Shown here: one piece after another, positions 55,801 through 64,000 of the stretch | Layout of the letters: each line of letters starts with the position of its first letter | How positions within the stretch are numbered: the first letter of the stretch is position 1 | DNA from: Hormiphora californensis | Lineage: Eukaryota; Ctenophora; Tentaculata; Cydippida; Pleurobrachiidae | Length of the DNA stretch: 64,000 nt | Assembly: GCA_020137815.1 (NCBI GenBank) | Contig: CM035358.1 | Location: 581,356-645,355 of the forward strand | Direction: 5' to 3' | Program-made: the position numbers and the translations under genes | Notes under the pieces: generated by a model | Databases searched by the model: none | Told to the model about the DNA's origin: nothing | What the model saw: only the letters and a program-made list of their open reading frames with translations

Positions 55801-58800
55801 GTGGCAGACTCTGGGGAGGAGGTTGAGAGCTCTGCTGGGGTGGCAGACTCTGAGGAGGAGGTTGGAAACTTCTCACTGGTGGAGGGGGTTGCTGTTGTTG
55901 TCCTTGTTGAGTAGGAGGAAGAGACATGGGAGGAGGCTGGGAGGAAGAGGGAGGCGGCTGGGACATCATAGGAGATGGCTGTGAGGAAGAGGGAGGAGGC
56001 TGGGAGGGAGGTGACATCATGGGCTGGGTAGACGACATGGGAGGGGGCATAGCTAAGGGCGGTTGGTTTTGGTGAGTATTAGTCGGTTGTGTAAATGATG
56101 GGTTGGGAAAGGTTGGTGGTGGTGGTGGTGCACGAGTTTGATGTGGCTGCGGCTGAGCGGGTGGTGCTTGAGGCGGCTGCGTTTGAGGGGGTGGTTGTGT
56201 TGGATGTGGTTGAGTGGTTGGAACCATGTTAGGTCCAGGTGGTGACATGATAGGTTGTTGGAACATGGCCGGTGGCTCTGTCATAGTTGGTGATTTCACC
56301 ACAGTTGGCACTGCTGGAGGGCTAGTTGGCATGGCAACAGGTTGTTGTTGTAGTGGAGTTGCCATGACAACTGGTTTAGGGGCAGGAGGAGCAGTGTTTT
56401 TAACAGGAGGGGGCATCATCATCATCACACCAGGGGGCTGGAAGGGATGCGATCCTCTACCGGGTGTGGTAACAGGACTCTTGGCCGGCTGTGGCACCTC
56501 TACTACCGGTTGTGGATCAAAGAAGGTAGCTGGTGCTTGGTCTGCTAGTTGAGAAACCTGCTGTGGTGGAGGTGGTTGTTGTGGTATATGACCTGCTGTA
56601 GGTGGTTGTGATATGTGACCCGCTGGTGACATCTGATCCTGGTGAGAGGCCACCTGACCCAAACTAGATGGTTCTGATGGTATTTCCAAGGGTTCCCAGG
56701 ACTCCTCTGATGTGGATCCCAAGGTAAACTTTACAGGTTGATCTTGCTGTAAATCATCGAAGTTCAGTAGAGGCACTATTGGGGGTCCACTAGGCATCAG
56801 ATCCAAATTCTCCTTCTCCCACAGTGGAGTCTTGTTATCTCGGACACCCTGGAATTCATTAGTTGGCGGTTCCAGGGTAGCAGCTGAGTCTACTACATCA
56901 GTTGTAGAATCAGTATTCCAAACTGGTGGGGGATCCTGCTCTGGGAAACTTTGTTGCGATACCAGCCTTTCTCGACCTCCACTCAGTGGCCCTCCTGAAT
57001 GACTGGAGTCCGTTCTGTTCCTACTATCACTATAAGAATTAGACTCACTCCTGTGTCTCCCACCACTCCCTGACTCAGTTCGGTATCTCTGATCAGGAGG
57101 TATCCCACCAGAATCATAACGAGCTCGGTTGTCATAGCAACCAGACTCTGCTCGAACACGCTCTGATTCGGAGTTATACCGGCCAGAATCTGCTCTATAC
57201 CGGGCACTCTCAGACTCAGAAACACGACCAGATCCCGTTCTTGATCTATCAGATTCAGAGACCCTACGATGTTGCTCAGATTCTGAGACCCTACGATGTT
57301 GCTCAGATTCAGAGACCCTACGATGTTGTTCAGATTCTGATACTCTCCTATCAGATGAAGATTTATTCCTGACCCGTTCTGACTCTGACACCCTCCTTTC
57401 CTGCCGGTCTGATTCAGTGCGAGATCGCCTACTGCTTGAACTAGTCGAGTGTTCCCTACTTCTCTGTTGCTGGAGGTAGGCAGCCCACTGTGCTTGGTAT
57501 GCTAACCACTCTCCCGCTGGAGGGTTGCAACCATAGCAACCAAAATATGCAGCATTGTACTCTTCCTCTGTCCTATACACAACAGGATCCTGCTGTTGCT
57601 GGTATTGTTCCTGTTGTTGCTGGTATTGTTCCTGCTGGGACTGTTGTTCCTGACCATATTGTTGCTCATTATATTGTGGCTGTTCAGCCGGATGTTGTCC
57701 CTGATACTGTTCCTGTTGGTGTGCCTGGTACTGAGCTGGATCTTGTTGGTACTGAGCTGGATCATGTTGGTGTTCTTGTTGATATTGGGAGTAGTCCTGT
57801 TGCTGAGCAGGATACTCATTCTGTTGCTCCTGCTGTTGATGGTGTTGGTACTCATTTTGTTGAGATGAGTAACCAGCCGGTTGAGAGTACTCATTTTGGT
57901 AGAGTTGTTGAGGAGGGTAATCTCGAGGACTCAGGGAATCCTGGGGTGAGGTGACCTGTGATTGTTGATGGCTGCTAGGATTACTAGAATCAGGCGACAC
58001 CTCATTTTGTTGGTAACCTGCTGGGTTGTAACCACTAGGCGGTTGTTCATTATATCCACTGGGTGGTTGTGTTTGTTCAAAACCTCCTGGCTGTTGGTAG
58101 CCAGTAGGTGGTGGTGGTTGAGACTGGTAACCACCTGAAACGGGAGGTGGCTGTTGATCATAACCACCTTGAACAGGAGGCTGTTGTTGTTGTTGCGGGT
58201 AACCACTTGGTGGTTGTTGTTCCTGTTGTTGCGGGTAACCACCATCTTGTGACTGATAACCACCTTGTTGAGGGTAACCACCCTGGAACTGAGTGGCTGG
58301 GGGAGAGGTTGGAACCCCACCAGGGGGTGGACCTGTGGGTGATGTAAGAACCCCACCAGGGGGTGGACCTGTGGGTGATCTAAGAACCCCACCAGGACCT
58401 GTAGGAGAGGTTGGATCTGCAGGAGGAGGGAACGGCTGGGCAGTTGCCATTCCTCCAGGAGGGAAGGATCCAGGCTGTGAACTAACTGCACCAGGCGGAA
58501 AAGCACCAGACTGGGACCCAGGTGGAAATGATCCTGGCTGGGACCCAGCAGCGGTTGGAGATAAAGGTGTACCACCTGGTGCCCCTGACTGCGGCTGACT
58601 AGGTCTACTGCCTGGTTGACCGGGTCGTTTAGGTCTAGTCAGGGGGTTCCGGGATTGCCGGGCAGCTGGACGACTACCAGCAGTGGCCGGGTTAAAGAGC
58701 ATCGGTGGTGGTGGAGCCGGACTGTCAGTGCTGTTAGCTGGCATAGCGTCCTTCTCTTTGGAACCTGGGGAGAGGGAGGGTGGTTAGAACAAGGAGAGGA

Positions 58801-59081
58801 ATAGAACACTGAGTGAGAGAAAGAGGAGGTGGTGATTTGAACCTTTGGGGAGGGTGGTTAGACCACGGATAGAGGGAGGGAGTGAGACGGGGAGGAGAAT
58901 TAGAGCAGGAAGAGAGTAGGAAAAGGGATTAGAACCCGGAGTGAGATATAAGGAGGCGGGGATTAGAACAATATTGGGATAATGGAAAAGACGGAAATAA
59001 GTTTTCATTCTAACTGGTCATGTAACCACGGCTCAGTAACCATGGTAACCATGGTAACATACCTCCTAGGATTCCCCACAT
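46853..59081 (-). CDS. SEC16: SEC16, COPII coat assembly scaffold at ER exit sites
   Basis: Twenty-two exons: 59063-59081, 54864-58764, 54653-54730, 54450-54544, 53851-54074, 53303-53358, 52868-53000, 52490-52563, 52257-52356, 52068-52153, 51802-51986, 51485-51696, 51215-51333, 50972-51101, 50688-50889, 49830-50547, 49557-49712, 47823-48005, 47623-47701, 47393-47504, 47140-47235 and 46853-47019; about 2374 aa in frame. SEC16 organises ER exit sites and binds COPII subunits. Residues 7-1306, almost one exon, are disordered and Pro/Gln/Ser-rich. About 1365-1800 form the central conserved domain (FPGPL, LVWELLSLFCKQNG, IRECLFEGQRRDALE, HLAMLLSNQ), the Sec13-binding ACE1-like part. The C-terminus has FFSRFLNREPKPKSMILPDD then VIYWDEKLG, the Sec16 C-terminal signature. 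Intron 17 holds a separate kinase gene. The last exon end (stop at 46853) contains GAAGTAAGT, a possible donor, so it is the weakest part. Confidence 0.95.
48075..48892 (-). pseudogene. PIM-like Ser/Thr kinase, intronless, with two +1 frameshifts, inside a SEC16 intron
   Basis: The 818-bp span codes for a complete 271-residue kinase if one base is skipped at about 48589 and one at about 48454. Seen: glycine loop GEGGYGSV, AAK lysine, HPNIL, hinge IFIMEYL, catalytic HRDIKDEN (the PIM-type loop), LIDFGSAS, PPEFF in the activation segment, WAIGCLAYCLLNGDCPF, and a C-lobe ending at LDEWM. All catalytic residues survive, and no stop codons occur apart from those caused by the two shifts. Codons are strongly G/C-ending, unlike SEC16 around it. 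No intron and no 3' splice site lies before the ATG. It may be a young pseudogenised copy, a working gene with frameshift decoding, or two sequencing errors. Transcribed from the same strand as SEC16. Confidence 0.75.
49950..50330 (-). repeat. GYTQPDV-type peptide repeat in SEC16 exon 16
   Basis: The exon encodes about 15 imperfect copies of a 7- to 11-residue unit, for example SGYTQPDVI, GYTQPDVGYTQPDV and SGYAQPEEA. At DNA level the 21- to 30-bp units around 49975-50100 are almost identical, so this part is expanding. The tyrosine- and glutamine-rich composition resembles low-complexity condensate-forming segments. Confidence 0.9.
54119..54171. repeat. Perfect hairpin in SEC16 intron 4
   Basis: ATTGTTTTGTTTTG, AACGTCTCAAAC and their complements pair around the centre near 54145 with one unpaired base. 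Arms are about 26 bp. Confidence 0.9.
57235..57345 (-). repeat. RRVSESEQH nonapeptide repeat in SEC16 exon 2
   Basis: A 27-bp unit repeated three times nearly unchanged encodes RRVSESEQH. It sits in a longer stretch of degenerate R-V-S-E-S-E/D units, making an alternating basic/acidic serine-rich segment of the disordered region. Confidence 0.9.
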
Positions 59082-59554
59082 TCTTTAAAAGCACCACGTC
59101 ATATTGCTAGACAGAGAATAAGAAGGGTTAGAATAATTGTGCCTGGGCAAGACGGTGAAATATTTTAGCTGAAAGTGCACTTAGAAAAAGTTAAAACAAT
59201 CCAAACATGCAATCAAAATAACTGTTCCGCAGCGCTTACTCAGTCACGAAATATTCAAGCAAGAAATAAACGGTTTCCCTATTTTTATCTCGACAATATA
59301 AACATTCTGTCTCTAAAATATTCTCTCTAGATATCTCTCTTTTTTATCTTTTTACACATGATGATCATTCTCCAAGATAGTGTGTATCTTGTTATAAACC
59401 CCAGCTCAGTATGATCATTGTCCATCTCTCTCACGAGATCGAAAGAGGAGGTATCTCAATGGCAGGGTCCAGATTTCAGAGTTTTAAGATAAAGATCTCG
59501 ACCTTACATCACAGCATCCTTTCTATCACCTCAGTTCTAAACAAATTGCCATTT

Positions 59555-61276
59555 TCACATTGATGTTTTTACAAGGATCCATTTGAGAACTGGCACAAAG
59601 AAGTGCAGAGTTTCCTGAAGGTAGGACACAGCATTGCTTGTCTCCACAAACAACAAATCAATATCTGCCTTGCTCTCCATCTTGCTCTCCCATTGCTCTC
59701 GGATATTCTCAACCTCACAACATAGAACCTCATTCAGGAACTTCACAGTATCAGCCTGAGTCTTCAAATCCACCTCCAGGGTCGTCTTCAGTAGACTCAG
59801 CTCAGCGATCTTCTTAAACAGTTCCACTGACCTGGCAGAGAAACCAGCAACTGATTTGAGGGCCCCATCCAGAAGTGCAGCGTTAGATATTTTAGTTGGT
59901 TTCGCAGTTTCGTCTACAGATGTCATGTCCGTTTCAGAGAGCTGCCTGGCAATCTCATAACGGCAGTGATTTAGTTTGGAGATGGAAAGGTCGAGTTTGA
60001 GGTTTTTCAGACAGTCTGTAACGGCGGCACCAAGGTGCTCAATGATTATCTCAGAGTCAGCACCTGTCAGCTCCAGACTGGTTTCAATGTACAGGAATAG
60101 GGCACTGTTATCAGTTGTACCCGATCTGCAGGGGAGTGGGTGTTAGAGAGGATTTAGAGAGAAATAAACCTCAAATATGAAACATAAACATTATAATGAG
60201 AATGAGAAACTAATGATTGAAAACTTACTTCATTTTCAGAGCACATTCCCTGCTCAACATCTCTAGCGCCTCCAACTGACTGAGTCCCTGTTCCTCGTCA
60301 AACAAGTACACCATAGTCAGTTTAGTTTCCTCTGATATCTTCTCAGATTGCTCGTATTTCAATTTTGCTTCTTGTAGTACGTTCATCAGGTTGGCTCCCT
60401 TCGCAGAATCCTTCACACGAGCCTGCAGATAGGGAGGGAGTTAGGGTGGAGACAGGGGAACTAAAATAAACACGATAAAGAAAGAAAAATGTATGGTACA
60501 AAACTCAAACACAACCATGCCTAGTGGTCACATAATTACCTTTGATTTAGGGCCCTCAACATCATAATTCAGAGCATCATAAGCCTGGTTGGAAGCCTTC
60601 TCCAGGGCATCAAGTCCAGAATTAAGGTACTGTGTTCCTGTAGTAGAGAGAGCAGCTAACCCCGACCATAACCCCGCCCCTGGATAGTACCCTTCTTTAT
60701 CTTCCATCTTTGTTGGGGTATCAGGAGCAGGAGTCTCGGGTTCAGGGGTAGGTTGAACTTCATCTGTTGTAACTTCCTTTTCATCCTTCATTTCCCGGGC
60801 CAGTTCCTCAGGTGTGGGCAGTCCCAGACTAGCCTCGAACGTCTCAAAGGCTCCTGATAGACCCTTAGTTGTCTCCCCTGCTATCTTTGTGACAGTGCTC
60901 ATAGAGGAGGCTGCCCAGCTGCCCCAGCCACCTCCCCAGGACCCCCATCCACCATCACCACCTTGTTGCTGTGGGGCGGGAATGGGAGCTTGGGGCTCGG
61001 GGGTAGGTGCTTTGGGTGCGGGTGGGGTTGGACTGGGTGTTTGGTCCTTCGGTGGAGATTCTTGTTTTATAGGTTGGTCTGGTACAACCTCATTCTCCTC
61101 GACCACTGGTTCTTCCTTTACCACCTCTTTACTGGGTGGTGGTGATATCTCCTCTGTAGTAGGTGATATCTCCTTCTCTACAGGTGTTGCTACTTCACCT
61201 GGTTCAGTGGGTGATGGAGGTGATTCCTCCTTCTTCTGCACTCTCAAACCCGTCACTGTCTGCCATGGCTCTACAA
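59555..61276 (-). CDS. FAM114A: FAM114A (NOXP20-like) protein, first exon not found
   Basis: Three exons at 60540-61276, 60229-60422 and 59555-60125, in frame, about 500 codons. The vertebrate FAM114A1/A2 proteins are poorly understood cytoplasmic proteins linked to Golgi/Rab2 and neuronal differentiation. Seen: an acidic Pro/Glu-rich N-terminal third; GGWGSWGGGWGSWAASS, matching the family's WGxWG segment; STTGTQYLNSGLDALE (compare TGKSVISGGLDALE in human); LFDEEQGLSQLEALEMLS, the most conserved block; and a helical C-terminus ending SYLQETLHFFVPVLKWI. The first exon listed starts in phase 1 with no ATG in the right frame; the only ATG near its start is in another frame and soon stops. A short 5' exon must lie in the 220 bp before the upstream gene or further away. 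Confidence 0.88.
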
Positions 61277-61499
61277 CTGGGAATATTAGATATAAAAGTA
61301 GTAAACGGATGTGTGGCGGTTTAGAAACGAACTAAGGAAGTTGTCAACTATGCAAAATCAATAAACTTTGAAGGTGTAAAAACATAAAATGTAACAAAGC
61401 ATCTGAGATACAAAAAACATACAAAAATCAAAGTGAAATAGTCATGGGACAAACAAATCTGGACAAACAAACAAATCTGAAGACACAAACATACAAACA

Positions 61500-62583
61500 T
61501 TATTTTCCTTCCCTGGCCTCAGATACCAAACCCTGTAACACACTGTTATAATCTCTCCATAATGCCACACTACAATCACCCCCATACAGAGGTCCCACAC
61601 ACACTAACCCAACCCCAGTGATCCCAACCATACCCCTGACCCCAATAATGGGCACAACCCCAACTCTCTCTACACAACCCCTCCAGATACCAATACCCCG
61701 GTCCATCTGGACCAGCAGGTATTCTCTACACATTGCCACACTAGTGATCCTCTCCTTTTCTATGTGCTCACTTCTCCTCTCCATCCCTAGAGTGAGGACG
61801 GTGAACTTGCACCCGTGAGCCACGACAAGATTTGTTTTGGATGATACACAATCAGAAATCTTTTCCCGGATTTTCCTATTACAGCTTGCAATGGGTTGTA
61901 GTTTCACACTCCATTTCGTTAACTCTCCATCTATATCTGCAGTCAGGACAAACCTCCCTCCTTCATATTTCAGAACGTTGATGTAAACAATGTTTGTCAA
62001 ACACGCTCTCTCCTGATCCACTTTCTCCTTACTGATTTCCATCACGGATAGAAACCTTTTCGAGGACCAATAAAGCCGGTCACATGAACTTTTACAGGTT
62101 ATCAAACTCCTTTTTTCTTTGTGAGAAAGGGTGGGATAGGTAGCATTTAGCAGAATCATCTCATTGGTATCTTTACAAATGAGGACCAGTTTACTAGTGA
62201 GATCCCAGAACATCTGTTACCCTAAAGGGATACCGCACTAGGAGCTCAAAGTTGTTTGTGTCTCGGTAATTCCAACTGTACACACGACTAAACCCTGATC
62301 CACTACCACCACTGACACAAACAAGAAACAGAGTACTATCATTAGCGACACATTTTATCGAATCTATCTCCACACCACCACTAGAGAGAATATCTGCAGT
62401 AGTGGATCCCACACGGGTCATCGAGGGTAGGTCCCACCAGGAGAGGATGTGTGGAGAGGAGTCAGTGACAGTGAAGAGGTTAGGGTCCTCTATGTAGTAC
62501 GCAGCGAGGGGTTTGGAGTCAAGGATCTGTAGGAGACAGAAGGGATGGTTGGAGGAGGGGAGGGAGGCATTTGGGGATGTCAT
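61500..62583 (-). CDS. WD40-like beta-propeller protein with a possible frameshift
   Basis: Two overlapping frames (62194-62583 and 61500-62213) together give about 355 residues of beta-propeller pattern. HILSWWDLPSMTRVG, RVYSWNYRDTNNFELL, MFWDLTSKLVLICKD and GELTKWSVKLQPIA are WD-type strands. I do not recognise the orthologue. The frames differ by +1 at about 62205-62212, just before MFWDLTSKL. The choices are a single-base insertion, an extremely short intron (GTGCGG...AACAG, 25 nt, would restore the frame) or two proteins. The start ATG at 62583 is 6 nt after CCCCTCTACCTCAG, a strong 3' splice site. It sits 128 bp downstream of DUS4L and 223 bp upstream of FAM114A on the same strand. Confidence 0.6.
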
Positions 62584-62711
62584 GTACCACTGAGGTAGAG
62601 GGGATGGGTTAAATAATGAATGAATAGCTAATGTTGAATAGAATAAATAGTGATTCTATAAAGGAATAAGTTAGCTAAAAATAAGTTAATTGATAAAAAT
62701 CAACAAGTCAT

Positions 62712-63995
62712 TCAACAGCCATTTTTCATGGCCCGATCACAATCATTTCCTGGTAACTTATTTTGATAAACAATCCCGAAGTTCCGTCTCAAAAAGTCCA
62801 AGACACTAGCGGTACTAGACAGGTTATTAAAAATCCTCCTTTCATGTTTGGGAAGTACGGTATCCAACATAAAAACCAGATGATGCTTGAATATGGCGAA
62901 TGGTGTTCCATAAGACACAGCAATGTCTATCCAATCCTGGACACATTTCAGGGGAGTTTCAGGATACCCAGCAAACAGGGCCGGGTTGTTGAGGAGACCT
63001 TGGGCACACATTACACCGTCCGTACCTAGGGAGAGAGAGAGGGTGAGATTTGTATACGAGGTGAGTTATAGATTTAGAAAACCCAAGGGCTGGTTTGGGG
63101 TATGTTATTCGAGGTAGATAAGCCTCACATGATTACAGTACCTGTTTGATCAAGAGCGGGCTGTATCTCATCAGGATGATAAACTCCCCCATTATGGAAC
63201 ACTGGTATTGACAAAGCATCCTTTATAGCTTTAACATAATCAAAGTGAGGAGTCACATTTCGTTCCTTTATTGTTCGTCCATGGACAGTAAGGAAATCAG
63301 CACCACTGTCTTGAATCGCTCTGGCAAGGTCTAGTGTTTCCTCAATTGTATCAACAATACGAATTTTAACGGAGACACAAAGTTCCGGGTTTACTGCTTT
63401 ACATCGTTTAACAATACGAGATATCAATGCTGGATCCTTGCACATGCATGCTCCAATTCCTGATGAAATAGGGGTTAGAAAAATGAAAACCAATAATCTA
63501 TCTTTCACATTCATTTGGAATGTTGATATGGAGCGTGATTACAAGCGACTGAACCAATAATGCGGAGAGTGGTGTGGAATGTGGATGGTCTAATAACCTT
63601 CTTTGATAGCCCACCGTTGTGGACATCCACAATTTAGATCCACCCCATCCACATAGGGGGCAATCATTTTAGCAGCAGTGGCAAAATGATCAGGGTCTGT
63701 CGCAGCAAACTGAGCAATTAATGGTCGATCTGACTCACAGTACTGAAACTCAGCATCTCTGGCGTGTTGAGCCTGTAAAAAATCAAGCTTTTAAAACCAT
63801 GTTAAATCCAAATTAAATCCTACTGGGTACCTTAGAAAAGCAGTCTGACAGGATCATGTGTGTAAATGTCAAATCGCACCCGTACATTTTGACTAGGTGT
63901 CGGAAGGGAAGACTCGAATACCGGACCATGGGAGCACATATCTTCAATGGTTGCCCCGCTTCCAGTTTTCTCTTTACGACATCGTGGATAGTCAT
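62712..63995 (-). CDS. DUS4L: tRNA dihydrouridine synthase, DUS4-like
   Basis: Four exons at 63831-63995, 63598-63772, 63142-63459 and 62712-63025, in frame, 323 aa (human DUS4L 317). It is a flavin enzyme that reduces uridine to dihydrouridine in the tRNA D-loop or variable region. Seen: N-terminal KICAPMVRYSSLPFRHLV; the catalytic cysteine motif VDLNCGCPQRWA; SVKIRIVD; LTVHGRT; IPVFHNGGVY; DGVMCAQGLLNNPALFAGY, all in family order. The C-terminus contains NNLSSTASVLDFL as in DUS4L. ATG at 63995 is only 5 bp from the window edge, so upstream exons cannot be excluded, though length suggests the protein is complete. It heads a run of minus-strand genes with short spacers. Confidence 0.95.
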
Positions 63996-64000
63996 TTTAT

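Noticed and set aside
57490-58598. Several 80-215-residue ORFs overlapping SEC16 exon 2 in other frames
   Set aside because: They are shadows of the Gln/Pro-rich repeats; the SEC16 frame is continuous with both flanking exons.

Overview
The window is animal nuclear DNA. Most genes are split by many short introns (mostly 50-400 bp) with GT/AG borders, and their products include metazoan types: an astacin protease with signal and pro-peptide, a BPI/LBP-type lipid-binding protein, a TBC1D2-type RabGAP, SEC16, FAM114A, TMEM86 and a rhodopsin-like seven-helix receptor. The genome is compact, with genes often 100-500 bp apart on one strand or convergent. It is loaded with small inverted-repeat elements and (GA/CT)n tracts. 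I cannot fix the phylum from sequence alone; a non-bilaterian or other small-genome invertebrate fits best.

Layout. 0.2-1.9 kb: 3' part of a TMEM86 lysoplasmalogenase gene (-). 4.7-5.8 kb: single-exon receptor (+). 6.8-7.3 kb: A-rich foldback element. 8.2-10.8 kb: a small unidentified ORF (+) and complete GPN2 (-). 11.6-14.3 kb: a hairpin and a 2.4-kb foldback element whose arms carry a satellite-like array. 14.6-16.6 kb: small beta-rich protein (+) convergent with a PPR-like protein (-). 16.6-17.7 kb: three adjacent inverted-repeat elements. 18.2-24.0 kb: complete GCDH (-, 11 exons, 438 aa), with a whole secreted BPI-like gene (+) inside its fifth intron; that nested gene has its own mariner-type element in an intron. 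24.2-25.5 kb: intronless METTL4 (-). 25.6-30.8 kb: two direct copies of a roughly 1.8-kb segment, each carrying the first three coding exons of the next gene. 29.6-42.9 kb: TBC1D2-like RabGAP (+, 20 exons, 1267 aa) ending in a beta-propeller-like domain. 43.8-45.9 kb: astacin (-). 46.9-59.1 kb: SEC16 (-, 22 exons, about 2374 aa), with an intronless PIM-like kinase carrying two +1 frameshifts in one intron. 59.6-64.0 kb: FAM114A, a WD40-like protein and DUS4L, all on the minus strand and closely spaced.

Functionally the window mixes housekeeping genes (RNA modification: METTL4, DUS4L; RNA polymerase assembly: GPN2; lysine catabolism: GCDH), secretory-pathway genes (SEC16, TBC1D2, FAM114A) and secreted proteins (astacin, BPI-like). 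No single pathway unites them. Exon borders were read by hand and checked by reading-frame continuity across every junction: GPN2, GCDH, BPI-like, TBC1D2, astacin, SEC16 and DUS4L all close in frame. Individual borders may still be off by a base or so.

The most unusual observations are the RabGAP/beta-propeller fusion with duplicated PH-domain exons, the tandemly copied 3' splice sites upstream of two of its exons, the gene-in-intron arrangements, the frameshifted kinase, and 3' splice-site-like sequences just upstream of many start codons, which suggest spliced-leader trans-splicing or short 5' UTR introns.
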